From: Geobacter sp. UBA5730
GTDB lineage: Bacteria > Desulfobacterota > Desulfuromonadia > Geobacterales > Pseudopelobacteraceae
DNA: 64,000 bases
Assembly (NCBI GenBank): GCA_002419465.1
Contig: DIGE01000016.1
Span: 219,674 to 283,673, forward strand
Reading direction: 5' to 3'
The stretch's first letter is position 1; each line of letters opens with the position of its first letter. This document shows, piece after piece, positions 24,336 to 32,359 of this stretch. A program made the translations under genes and the position numbers. The notes under the pieces are model-generated. The model was not told where the DNA came from. It saw only the letters and a program-made list of their open reading frames with translations, and did no database searches.

Positions 24336-24373
24336 CAATGGAAAAGGCGGGAGCGATCCCGCCTTTTCCATTG
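24336..24373 (+). terminator. Strong hairpin terminator of glnBA
   Basis: A perfect 17-pair stem (24336-24352 with 24357-24373) capped by a GCGA tetraloop, with TTTT within the 3' arm. It separates glnA from the M50 protease gene. Confidence 0.88.
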
Positions 24374-24438
24374 GCTTAATTTGACGCCATACCTGCTTTC
24401 ATGATAGATAAACAGACCAGCAGCAATCAGGAGGGGAT

Positions 24439-25119
24439 GTGGAAGACTTTTTGCTTAAATTATCCATCAAGCTAGTGCCGGGTCTGTTTGCCATTACCTG
24501 TCACGAGGTTTCGCATGGTTTTGTGGCGTGGCGTTTCGGTGACCCTACCGCCAAGATGGAGGGGCGACTCACCCTGAATCCGCTTAAACATCTGGACATC
24601 ATTGGCACCCTGATGCTGTTTGTGGTCGGGATTGGTTGGGCAAAGCCGGTGCCGGTGCTGATCGAAAACCTGCGTAACCCCAAACGTGACATGGTCTGGG
24701 TCTCTGCAGCCGGGCCGATCACCAACCTGATGATTGCGATCCTCTCAGCCCTTTTGCTGCGAATCATCTCCAGTGCTTCACTGGGCAGCCTGGAAGCATC
24801 CACTACGCTGCAGTTGCTAAAGCCGATTGAATACATGCTTGCCTTTTCGATCTATATCAATCTGCTGTTGGCCATTTTTAACATGATCCCGATCCCGCCC
24901 CTGGATGGTGGCCGGGTAATGATGGGGCTCTTGCCGTATCGTCAATCCATGGCCCTTGGCCGTATAGAGCCGTACGGAATGATCATCATCATCTTGCTGG
25001 TCTTTTTCACCCCGGTTTTTTCCTACATCCTGTTGCCTTTTTTGAGTGCCGGAATCAAGCTGCTGGCAGGTCCATACAGCCTTTTAGTGTACAATGTGGC
25101 AAGTTTCAAGATCTTTTGA
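24439..25119 (+). CDS. Site-2 protease-like M50 membrane metallopeptidase
   Basis: A 226-residue multi-span membrane protein of the S2P/M50 family. The first membrane region carries the zinc motif HEVSHG, and NMIPIPPLDGGRVMMG near residue 155 supplies the third ligand (NPxxDG-type). These proteases cut substrates within the membrane. The gene often precedes trpS and scpAB, as here. The start is GTG at 24439, with GGAGGGG upstream. It overlaps the upstream leader of trpS by only a few bases. The substrate is unknown. Confidence 0.9.
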   Translation: MEDFLLKLSIKLVPGLFAITCHEVSHGFVAWRFGDPTAKMEGRLTLNPLKHLDIIGTLMLFVVGIGWAKPVPVLIENLRNPKRDMVWVSAAGPITNLMIAILSALLLRIISSASLGSLEASTTLQLLKPIEYMLAFSIYINLLLAIFNMIPIPPLDGGRVMMGLLPYRQSMALGRIEPYGMIIIILLVFFTPVFSYILLPFLSAGIKLLAGPYSLLVYNVASFKIF

Positions 25120-25136
25120 ATCGAGGTAGTCAGCAC

Positions 25137-26123
25137 ATGCAAAAGCAGCGTGTCGTCAGCGGCATGCGCCCAACCGGGCGCCTCCATATCGGTCATTATC
25201 ATGGTGTCCTGGAAAACTGGGTTAAGCTTCAGGAACAGTTCGATTGTTTTTTCTTTGTTGCCGACTGGCATTCGTTGACCACAGAATATGCTGATACCGC
25301 CGGGATCAAGGATTCCACCCGCGAGATGGTGTTGGATTGGGTGGCCTTTGGTCTTGATCCCCAAAAATGCCTGGTTTTTGAACAGAGTCGGGTGGACCAG
25401 CATGCCGAATTGAACCTGATTCTGGGAATGATTACACCGGTTTCCTGGTTGGAGCGCAACCCCACCTACAAGGAGATGTTGGATAACATCGAACAGCGTG
25501 ACCTCACCACCTTTGGTTTTCTTGGGTATCCGGTGTTGATGGCGGCTGATATTATTTTGTATAAGGCGTTACGAGTGCCAGTGGGCCACGACCAGTTGCC
25601 TCACCTGGAGATCACCCGCGAGATCGCCCGGCGTTTTAACCACCTCTATAATTGCCAGGTATTCCCGGAGCCGGAAGCGCTCTTGACAGAAACCCCCAAA
25701 TTGCTGGGGTTGGATGGCCGCAAGATGAGTAAATCCTACGGCAACTCAATCTATCTGTCTGAAACTGCTGAAGAGACCGCTGCCAAGATCAAAGGAATGA
25801 TCACCGACACGCAGCGGGTTCGGCGGGCAGATCCCGGCGACCCGGAGCGTTGTGTCGCCTTCAATCTGCACCGTATTTACGTGCCGCAGGCCAAGCTGGA
25901 TGAGATTGTACCGGCCTGCAAAAATGCTACGATTGGCTGCGTGGACTGCAAAAAAATCCTGACAGACTATCTCAACCAGCGTCTGGCGCCGTTCCGTGCC
26001 AGACGGGAAGAGTTGTCCCGTGACAACGGTTTTGTGAATGAGTTGCTGGCGGACGGTAGCCGACGCGCCTCCGTTGAGGCATTGAAAACCATCAAGGATG
26101 TTCGCGCAGCTCTGAGGGTCTAA
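25137..26123 (+). CDS. trpS: Tryptophanyl-tRNA synthetase
   Basis: A 328-residue class I synthetase charging tRNA-Trp. It shows SGMRPTGRLHIGHYHGVL (HIGH motif), the DWHSLTTEYA specificity region and the KMSKSYGN motif. Two CxxC-like cysteines (CVDCKK near residue 265) are present. The ATG at 25137 is chosen; a TTG at 25116 overlapping the protease stop would add seven residues. scpA follows three bases after the stop, so the genes are co-transcribed. Confidence 0.96.
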   Translation: MQKQRVVSGMRPTGRLHIGHYHGVLENWVKLQEQFDCFFFVADWHSLTTEYADTAGIKDSTREMVLDWVAFGLDPQKCLVFEQSRVDQHAELNLILGMITPVSWLERNPTYKEMLDNIEQRDLTTFGFLGYPVLMAADIILYKALRVPVGHDQLPHLEITREIARRFNHLYNCQVFPEPEALLTETPKLLGLDGRKMSKSYGNSIYLSETAEETAAKIKGMITDTQRVRRADPGDPERCVAFNLHRIYVPQAKLDEIVPACKNATIGCVDCKKILTDYLNQRLAPFRARREELSRDNGFVNELLADGSRRASVEALKTIKDVRAALRV

Positions 26124-26126
26124 ACC

Positions 26127-26939
26127 ATGGGCATTGCGGCGGATGCTGCCTCGCTGTTTGATGGGACTTCGTCCGCCTACAGTGTCAAGCTGGACACCTT
26201 TGAAGGGCCGCTGGATCTGCTGTTGCACCTGATTCGCAAAAACGAACTGGATATCTACGATATCCCGATCGCCTTGATTACCAGGCAGTATCTGGAATAC
26301 CTCTCGTTTCTGAAGGAGTTGAATCTTGAGGTGGCCGGTGATTTTCTGGTAATGGCCTCCACCCTGTTGCAAATCAAGTCGCGCATGCTGTTACCCAATC
26401 CGGAGCCGGAAGAAGGGGAGGATGGACAGGAGGAGGATCCTCGGGCAGAGCTGGTACAGCGTCTTTTGGATTATCAACGTTACAAGGAAGCCGGTCTGCA
26501 TCTGGGAGAACGCGCGCTGCTGGGACGTGAGGTTTTTACCCGGCGGGTAGTTGATCCTGATCTAAGTGCTGTGTCGGTTGATGATGGCCCGCTGGAACTG
26601 GACCTGTTTGATTTGGCTGAAGCGTTCCGTTTACTCTTGAGTCGTGTGCCAACGGCCCGGGTCCATGAGGTGATCGGTTTTGAGAGCATCAGTATCGCCG
26701 ACGCCATCAACGAAATGCTCTCACTGTTGCAGGAGCGCGAGATGCTTGCCTTTGAAGAGTTTTTTAACCTGGATGACAGTCGCGAACGGCTGATCGTAAC
26801 CTTTTTGGCACTACTTGAACTATGTCGTCTTAAACTTGCAAAAATACTTCAGAATTCTGGTTGTGGCACAATCTACATCTATCCGGCAGTGACGGTTGAA
26901 GCTGCCGACGGAGTAAACGGTGGCGACACCCTCCCTTAA
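26127..26939 (+). CDS. scpA: Segregation and condensation protein A
   Basis: A 270-residue kleisin that bridges the SMC head domains in the chromosome-condensing SMC-ScpAB complex. The N-terminal signature DTFEGPLDLLLHLIRKNELDIYDIPI and the following LEVAGDFLVMASTLLQIKSRMLLP are diagnostic, an acidic Glu/Asp linker follows (about residues 90-105), and the winged-helix end (LIVTFLALLELCRLKLAKI) is present. It overlaps scpB by 20 bases. Confidence 0.96.
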   Translation: MGIAADAASLFDGTSSAYSVKLDTFEGPLDLLLHLIRKNELDIYDIPIALITRQYLEYLSFLKELNLEVAGDFLVMASTLLQIKSRMLLPNPEPEEGEDGQEEDPRAELVQRLLDYQRYKEAGLHLGERALLGREVFTRRVVDPDLSAVSVDDGPLELDLFDLAEAFRLLLSRVPTARVHEVIGFESISIADAINEMLSLLQEREMLAFEEFFNLDDSRERLIVTFLALLELCRLKLAKILQNSGCGTIYIYPAVTVEAADGVNGGDTLP

Positions 26940-27498
26940 CGCCATTATCGAGGCCCTGCTGTTTGTTGCTGATGCCTCCCTGACGGTGGATCGGCTGAGC
27001 GAACTGCTGCCCGAGTACGATCGCGCCACCATTCGGATTGTTTTGCAAGAGTTGCGCGATGATTATGAGGCTCGTCAGGCCGGAATCCATCTGGTTGAGG
27101 TGGCTGGTGGCTGGCAGTTACGCACCCGGCCAGAGTTGATGCCTTTTTTATCCCGTCTCGTAAAGGGCAAGCCCCCCCGTTTTTCTCCCTCGGCCATGGA
27201 AACTCTGGCCATCGTGGCCTATCGTCAACCGATCACCCGTCAGGAAGTTGAATACTTGCGTGGCGTGGATACCGGAGCAGTACTGAAATCCTTGCTTGAA
27301 AAGCGACTGATCAGAATCCTGGGCAAAAAGGATATCCCCGGTCGTCCGATTATCTATGGCACCACCCGTGATTTTTTGGAGATATTCAATCTGAACGACC
27401 TGAAAGGACTCCCCACGCTGCGGGAGATGCAAGCCCTGGACGAGGTGCCGATATACGAAGTGCAGGAGGAGTTGCCGCTGAAGGCTGGCAATCCTTAA
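26920..27498 (+). CDS. scpB: Segregation and condensation protein B
   Basis: A 192-residue dimeric winged-helix protein, partner of ScpA in the SMC complex. It has IIEALLFVADASLTVDRL at the N-terminus, the second winged helix FSPSAMETLAIVAYRQPITRQEVEYLRG, and the GRPIIYGTTRDFLEIFNL strand region. GTG start inside the scpA end. It is followed 12 bases later by the Memo-like gene rather than by the frequent rluB neighbour. Confidence 0.96.
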   Translation: MATPSLNAIIEALLFVADASLTVDRLSELLPEYDRATIRIVLQELRDDYEARQAGIHLVEVAGGWQLRTRPELMPFLSRLVKGKPPRFSPSAMETLAIVAYRQPITRQEVEYLRGVDTGAVLKSLLEKRLIRILGKKDIPGRPIIYGTTRDFLEIFNLNDLKGLPTLREMQALDEVPIYEVQEELPLKAGNP

Positions 27499-27510
27499 GG
27501 GAGGTGCATC

Positions 27511-28314
27511 ATGATCCGGCAAGCGGCAGTGGCGGGACAGTTTTACCCAGGCAGTCCCCGTGAATTGAGCCAGGAGCTGAATCGACTGGTTCCTGATCAT
27601 GCGTCTAAGCGTGCGGCACTCGGTGTGGTCTGCCCCCATGCAGGTTATATCTACTCCGGCTCGACGGCCGGTCGCCTGCTGTCCGGGATTGACCTGCCTC
27701 AAACCGTGGTGATCCTGGGGCCCAACCATCATGGCGGTGGTGCCTTGGCGGCGTTATCACCGGAGGATGGTTGGCAGACACCTCTGGGCACAGTGCCGAT
27801 TGAAAAACGTCTGGCAGCGCTGATACAACAGCAGATTCCGGCGGTGCAACTTGACAGTAATGCTCACCTTCGTGAGCACTCACTGGAGGTGCAGGTGCCT
27901 TTTTTGCAGTATCTGCGCCCAGATGTCCGCATTGTTCCCCTGTGCCTGGCCTTTGGCGATTATGCCGGCTGTGAGCTGCTGGGCAAAGGTCTGGCCGCTG
28001 CCATTCATGCATATGGTGAACCGGTCCTGATTCTTGCCAGTTCCGACATGACCCACTATGAATCAGCTCAGGCGGCCAAGCAGAAAGACTCACTGGCCCT
28101 GGAACGGGTCCTGGCATTGGATGCCAGGGGATTGGTGGAGGTCTGCCGGGCCAATCGTATCAGTATGTGCGGGGTGATCCCTGCGGCGGTGATGCTGGTG
28201 GCGGTCAAGGAACTGGGGGCCAGTCAGGCCGAACTGGTAGCCTACACCACCAGCGGCGAGATCACCGGCGACCTTCGCGAAGTAGTGGCCTATGCTGCCG
28301 TTTCCGTTTGGTAG
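27511..28314 (+). CDS. Memo-family protein (AmmeMemoRadiSam system protein B)
   Basis: A 267-residue protein of the Memo family. The N-terminal RQAAVAGQFYPGSP is diagnostic, and metal-ligand candidates are in CPHAGYIYSGSTAG (H43), GPNHHGGG (His73/74) and SMCGVIPA. The fold is related to extradiol dioxygenases. In many bacteria it sits with AMMECR1 and a radical SAM protein; neither is next to it here, although a different radical SAM gene lies 6.5 kb away. Start has GGGAGG upstream. The biochemical role is not established. Confidence 0.88.
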   Translation: MIRQAAVAGQFYPGSPRELSQELNRLVPDHASKRAALGVVCPHAGYIYSGSTAGRLLSGIDLPQTVVILGPNHHGGGALAALSPEDGWQTPLGTVPIEKRLAALIQQQIPAVQLDSNAHLREHSLEVQVPFLQYLRPDVRIVPLCLAFGDYAGCELLGKGLAAAIHAYGEPVLILASSDMTHYESAQAAKQKDSLALERVLALDARGLVEVCRANRISMCGVIPAAVMLVAVKELGASQAELVAYTTSGEITGDLREVVAYAAVSVW

Positions 28315-28364
28315 ATCAGCTTTCGTTGTAGTATGAACATTACCTTTTTGAAGGAGTTACCAGC

Positions 28365-28679
28365 ATGTCAGAATTCAAGGATGTCACTGTTGTTCGTGAG
28401 GCCAATATCTATTTTAATGGCGCAGTTGCCAGCCACACCATTTTGTTCGGTGATGGCACCAAGAAGACCCTCGGCATCATGCAGCCCGGCGAGTACACCT
28501 TCAACACTGGCGCCCCCGAACTGATGGAGATTTTTTCCGGCGAACTGGACCTGCAACTGGCGGGTGAAAACGGCTGGTGCAGAATCGGTGGTGGCCAATC
28601 CTTTGAGGTGCCAGCCAACTCATCTTTTACCATGAAGGTGCAGTCGGTTTCCGACTACCGCTGTTCTTTTCTGGCCTGA
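28365..28679 (+). CDS. ppnP: Pyrimidine/purine nucleoside phosphorylase
   Basis: A 104-residue cupin of the PpnP (YaiE, DUF1255) family, which splits diverse nucleosides with phosphate to the base plus ribose 1-phosphate. The diagnostic segments REANIYFNGAVASHTI, TLGIMQPGEYTFNTGAPELMEI and VPANSSFTMKV are all present and the length is standard. AAGGAG lies upstream of the ATG at 28365. It is probably in the nucleotide salvage pathway; its neighbours are unrelated. Confidence 0.93.
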   Translation: MSEFKDVTVVREANIYFNGAVASHTILFGDGTKKTLGIMQPGEYTFNTGAPELMEIFSGELDLQLAGENGWCRIGGGQSFEVPANSSFTMKVQSVSDYRCSFLA

Positions 28680-28688
28680 CCTGCTTTC

Positions 28689-29291
28689 GTGGTTTGTGCG
28701 CGGCTCAATAACCGTTTAACCGGTTCCCCACGGATCAGGGTCGGTGTCAGCAGCTGTCTGCTGGGGGAATCGGTGCGCTATGACGGAGGCCATAAGCACG
28801 ACCACTATATCACTGACATTCTGGGTGGTTTTTTTGATCTGGTAGCGGTCTGTCCGGAGAACGAATCCGGTATGCCGGTACCTCGTGAGGCGATGCGTCT
28901 GGTGGGTGATCAGGCCAACCCTCGATTGGTAACCATTTGTTCTGGACACGATTTAACGCAACAGCTGCTTGCTTTCTGTGAGCGGAAGCTGACAGAAATG
29001 GCTAAGGATGGTCTGTGCGGTTTTATATTCAAGAGGAACTCTCCGAGTTGCGGATTGATTCAGGTGGAGATCAGCTCGGATTCTGCTGCTCTACCACCCG
29101 CTGAAGGTCGTGGTCTGTTTGCGGCCGCATTGACCACTCGTTTCCCTCTGTTGCCGGTTGTGGAGGAGGTTCATCTACGCGACGAGCGGCAGTGTCAATC
29201 TTTTTTGGATCACGTCCACCATTATCACCGTCATTTCACCACTCACTCTTCGCTGGACAAAGTGGCCGACCTGTATTATATGAATAATTGA
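28689..29291 (+). CDS. DUF523 family protein
   Basis: A 200-residue protein whose core is DUF523: VGVSSCLLGESVRYDGGHK near the start, VCPENESGMPVPREAMRLV, and FIFKRNSPSCGL with further conserved Cys. These cysteines suggest a metal or cluster site, although no activity is established. The C-terminal tail with many His residues (HHYHRHFTTHSS) may bind metal. The GTG at 28689 lies only 10 bases after ppnP and lacks a clear ribosome-binding site, so the true start could be slightly downstream before the VSSCLLG segment. Confidence 0.78.
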   Translation: MVCARLNNRLTGSPRIRVGVSSCLLGESVRYDGGHKHDHYITDILGGFFDLVAVCPENESGMPVPREAMRLVGDQANPRLVTICSGHDLTQQLLAFCERKLTEMAKDGLCGFIFKRNSPSCGLIQVEISSDSAALPPAEGRGLFAAALTTRFPLLPVVEEVHLRDERQCQSFLDHVHHYHRHFTTHSSLDKVADLYYMNN

Positions 29292-29312
29292 ATATATTAT
29301 CTGGAGGTGGTC

Positions 29313-29603
29313 ATGCAGATCACGGATGCGGCAAAGGAGATGCTCCTGCCGGTACTTGCCGAAAATCCAGGCAAGAGCTTGCGGGTAGTGTTTGAGGGGT
29401 TTGGTTGAGGCGGGCCCCGTTTGGGGCTGGCTCTGGATGAGCCAACCGAAAAGGATGCAACACTGCTTTTAAACGATATTAAGGTGGTGATTGAGAAAAA
29501 TCTGGTCTCGTTCGTTGATGAACAGGTGGTTGATTATATCAGCTCAGCAGAAGGAGAGGGTTTGGTGATTGCTCCCGCGTTGGGAACATCGTCCTGTTCA
29601 TAA
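29313..29603 (+). CDS. HesB-like selenoprotein (in-frame UGA read as selenocysteine)
   Basis: The frame from ATG 29313 (GGAGG upstream) runs 96 residues to 29603 if TGA at 29406-29408 (codon 32) is read as selenocysteine. The surrounding sequence FEGFG-U-GGPRLGLALDE is the motif of the known HesB/IscA-like selenoprotein family of Geobacter and relatives, in which Sec replaces a cluster-ligand Cys. A hairpin (29414-29418 with 29423-29427, GTTT loop) begins six bases after the UGA, where bacterial SECIS elements lie. The C-terminus ends in SSCS. A-type proteins carry or deliver Fe-S clusters. SelA/SelB are not in the window. Automatic annotation would split this into a truncated N-terminal piece and a 60-residue ORF at 29421. 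Confidence 0.9.
29409..29430 (+). promoter_or_regulatory. Candidate bacterial SECIS element
   Basis: The region directly 3' of the UGA folds into a GC-rich hairpin: GCCCC (29414-29418), GTTT loop, GGGGC (29423-29427). The position and size fit a SelB-binding bacterial SECIS. The loop is not a textbook copy of the E. coli fdhF element, as is usual for distant species. Confidence 0.65.
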
Positions 29604-29627
29604 CCACAAGGTAACCGCTGCATAACA

Positions 29628-29664
29628 AAAAAGCCCGGTCAGCTAATCTCCGATCGGGCTTTTT
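29628..29664. terminator. Bidirectional terminator between selenoprotein gene and metG
   Basis: A 13-pair stem (29628-29640 with 29652-29664, one G-U pair) flanked by A5 and T5, placed between two convergent genes. Confidence 0.9.
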
Positions 29665-29682
29665 ACGTGTGTGGCAACATGG

Positions 29683-31209
29683 TTATTCTTTGGTCTCAAT
29701 GCGCGGGAACAGTGCCTCGGACTTGCTGATCACCGTGCCGGCAGCCAGCTTGCCCCAAAACAGGTCGTTCTGGCTGAGTTCGGCAGTCCACCCCAGGCAG
29801 GTCAATGCCTTTTGGGCGGTCTCAGGCATGAAGGGCGCCACCAGGCTGTGAATCATGCGTTGGGTTTCCAGCAGGCAGTACATCACCGTGGCCAGACGCT
29901 CCTGATTGGCTGGATCCTTTGCCAGGGTCCAGGGGGCGGTTTCGTCGATGTACTTGTTGCCTGCGCCGATCACCTCCCAGATAGCTTGTAACGCCTTGCT
30001 GAAGGCCAGTTCATCCATGCAGGCGTCCACGCTGGTGATCATATGCTCCGCTTTTGACTTCAGGGCCAGGTCAAGTTCAGTCATCGGACCGGGGGCGGGC
30101 AGGGTGCCATCAAAATACTTGACCAACATGGCAGTGGACCGGGACAGCAGGTTGCCGATGTCGTTGGCCAGGTCGGAGTTGATCCGGTTAATCAGCGAGC
30201 TGTGAGAGAAGTCGCCATCCAGGCCGAACGGCACCTCACGCAGCAGGAAGTAGCGCACCACATCCACGCCGTACTTGTCGATCAGCATGTTCGGCTCCAC
30301 CACGTTTTGCAGCGATTTGCTCATCTTCTGGCCTTCTACAGTCCACCAGCCGTGGGCAAACACCTTTTTGGGCAATGGCAGGCCGGCGGCCATCAGGAAG
30401 GTGGGCCAGTAGACGGCATGAAAACGCAGGATATCCTTGCCGATCAACTGGACATCCACCGGCCAGTACTTGCCGTAATTGCCGGAAGCGTCCGGATAGC
30501 CCAGGGCGGTGATGTAGTTGGTCAGGGCATCAAACCAGACGTAGATCACATGTCGTTCGTTACCCGGCACCGGAATGCCCCAGGAAAACGAGGTGCGGGA
30601 TACGGAAAGGTCTCGCAGCCCTTCTTTCAGAAACGCGATAATCTCATTGCGCTTGGTGCGGGGCTGAATGAAGTCCGGATGGGTCTCGATGTGGGCCAAC
30701 AGGCGTTCGCCGTAGGCGCTCATTTTGAAGAAATAGGACTCTTCCTTCAGTTTCTCCACCGGCCGGTTGCAGTCGGGGCACTTGCCGTCCTCCACCTGGG
30801 TCTCGGTCCAGAAGGTTTCGCAGGGGGTACAGTACCAGTCTTCGTACTCACCCAGGTAGATGTCACCCTGATCCATCAGCTGTTTGAAGATATGGCTGAC
30901 ACCCTGTTTGTGACGTTCCTGGGTGGTGCGGATAAAGTCACTGTTGGAGATGCCCAGTTTTTCCCACAGGGCCTGAAACCGTTTCACCACCCGATCGGCC
31001 AGTTCCAGTGGGGTCTCGCCGGCGGTGGTTGCCGCCTTTTCCACCTTCTGGCCATGCTCGTCACTGCCGGTCAGAAAAAAAACATCAAACCCCTTGAGAC
31101 GCTTGTAACGTGCCAGCACATCGGCTGCCAGCGTGGTATAGGCATGGCCGATGTGGGGGACGTCGTTGACATAATAGATCGGGGTGGTCAGATAAAAAGT
31201 CGGCTTCAT
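29683..31209 (-). CDS. metG: Methionyl-tRNA synthetase
   Basis: A 508-residue class I synthetase charging tRNA-Met. It shows PIYYVNDVPHIGHAY (HIGH motif), the zinc domain with CTPC and CPDC knuckles (about residues 128-150), and KMSKSLQN. It ends after the anticodon-binding helical domain; the C-terminal dimerisation (Trbp111-like) domain found in longer MetRS enzymes is absent. The start at 31209 overlaps nothing; the ricT-like gene ends six bases upstream, so co-transcription is likely. Confidence 0.96.
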   Translation of the reverse strand: MKPTFYLTTPIYYVNDVPHIGHAYTTLAADVLARYKRLKGFDVFFLTGSDEHGQKVEKAATTAGETPLELADRVVKRFQALWEKLGISNSDFIRTTQERHKQGVSHIFKQLMDQGDIYLGEYEDWYCTPCETFWTETQVEDGKCPDCNRPVEKLKEESYFFKMSAYGERLLAHIETHPDFIQPRTKRNEIIAFLKEGLRDLSVSRTSFSWGIPVPGNERHVIYVWFDALTNYITALGYPDASGNYGKYWPVDVQLIGKDILRFHAVYWPTFLMAAGLPLPKKVFAHGWWTVEGQKMSKSLQNVVEPNMLIDKYGVDVVRYFLLREVPFGLDGDFSHSSLINRINSDLANDIGNLLSRSTAMLVKYFDGTLPAPGPMTELDLALKSKAEHMITSVDACMDELAFSKALQAIWEVIGAGNKYIDETAPWTLAKDPANQERLATVMYCLLETQRMIHSLVAPFMPETAQKALTCLGWTAELSQNDLFWGKLAAGTVISKSEALFPRIETKE

Positions 31210-31214
31210 GGCGG

Positions 31215-32318
31215 TTACTCCTGGGATGGTGAATCAGGTTGTTTGTCCTGCTGTTTGCGGTGACCATGGCGACGGTTGCGTTTTTTGCGTTTCGGCTTTT
31301 GTCCTTCAGCCGGTTGCTTTCCATCTTCTGCAACTGCCTGGGAAATCGTCGGTGGTTCTGCCACAACAACGGCCGACGGCTCCTGCTGTGGCGACGGTTG
31401 CGGAGGGCGCTGTTTTCTGGCTTGCTGCTGTGTCGCCTGTTCACGGCTTTTGCGCTCCCTGGGGTGCTGCGTTTCCCGTTCGCGTACAGGCGGTTGTTCC
31501 TTGAACGGGGTCTCCAGGCGGGATTCGTCCACCAGATCACCCACATGCACATTGACCAGCTTGCCATCACCCTGACGCAGGGCCAACTCGCCGGTCAGCA
31601 GATTCATCTTTTCGACCACGCCGCACTGGGAAGTGGTACAGGCCCGTTTGCCGCATTTGGGGAAGTTTTTACGCAGTTCGCAGTAGGCCTCATACTCATA
31701 ATCAAGACAACAGAGTAGCCGCCCGCACTGACCGGATATCTTGGTGGGGTTCAAGGCCAGGTTCTGCTCCTTGGCCATCTTGACCGATACCGGTTGGAAA
31801 TCCCGCAGAAATGAGGCACAGCACAGTTCGCGGCCGCAGATTCCCAAGCCGCCCACCATTTTGGCCTCGTCCCGTACACCGATCTGGCGCATTTCGATCC
31901 GGGTATGGAAGGTGTGGGCCAGGTCCTTGACCAGTTCACGGAAGTCAACCCGGCCGTCGGCGGTGAAGTAAAAGATTGCCTTGCTGCCGTCAAACAGATA
32001 TTCCACCCGCACCAGCTTCATATCCATTGCTCGTTCTTTGATACGGCGCAGACAAAATTCGCGGGCCTCTTGTTCACACTGGGCATGGTGAATCAGGGTC
32101 TTCTCGTCATCCGGGCCTAACAGCCTCCGCACCATTGCCAGGGGGTTGGGAAACAGGGCAGGGTCTTTTTCCGCTGGAACGGCGACCACCGTACCCAGGC
32201 CGGCACCGCGTTCGGTATCCACGACCACCCGGTCACCCGCCTGTAGTTCCAGATCTCCGGCGTTAAAGTCGTACATCTTGCCGGCATGGTTGAATTGTAT
32301 TGCAACGACACGTATCAC
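31215..32318 (-). CDS. ricT: PSP1 domain protein (RicT/YaaT family)
   Basis: A 367-residue protein with a PSP1 domain (about residues 1-200) containing the cysteine-rich segments CGRELCCASFLRDF and QCGRLLCCLDYEYEAY, where RicT-type proteins bind a 4Fe-4S cluster. In Bacillus, the RicAFT complex guides RNase Y and affects competence and sporulation. The C-terminal 100 residues are low-complexity, Gln/Pro/Arg-rich and strongly basic (KPKRKKRNRRHGHRK), a likely RNA- or protein-binding tail. It lies between holB and metG, as its relatives do beside DNA polymerase III delta' genes. The link to RNA metabolism is family knowledge. Confidence 0.87.
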   Translation of the reverse strand: MIRVVAIQFNHAGKMYDFNAGDLELQAGDRVVVDTERGAGLGTVVAVPAEKDPALFPNPLAMVRRLLGPDDEKTLIHHAQCEQEAREFCLRRIKERAMDMKLVRVEYLFDGSKAIFYFTADGRVDFRELVKDLAHTFHTRIEMRQIGVRDEAKMVGGLGICGRELCCASFLRDFQPVSVKMAKEQNLALNPTKISGQCGRLLCCLDYEYEAYCELRKNFPKCGKRACTTSQCGVVEKMNLLTGELALRQGDGKLVNVHVGDLVDESRLETPFKEQPPVRERETQHPRERKSREQATQQQARKQRPPQPSPQQEPSAVVVAEPPTISQAVAEDGKQPAEGQKPKRKKRNRRHGHRKQQDKQPDSPSQE

Positions 32319-32359
32319 GTGAGTAACTCCTTTGTGACACCTGACCCGGATTTTACAGG

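Noticed and set aside
29421..29603. Separate 60-residue gene downstream of the HesB UGA
   Set aside because: It is in frame with the upstream HesB start and continues the family motif across the UGA, so it is the second part of one selenoprotein.
30202..31263. 353-residue open frame antisense to metG
   Set aside because: Shadow of a highly conserved gene; composition is typical of antisense translation.
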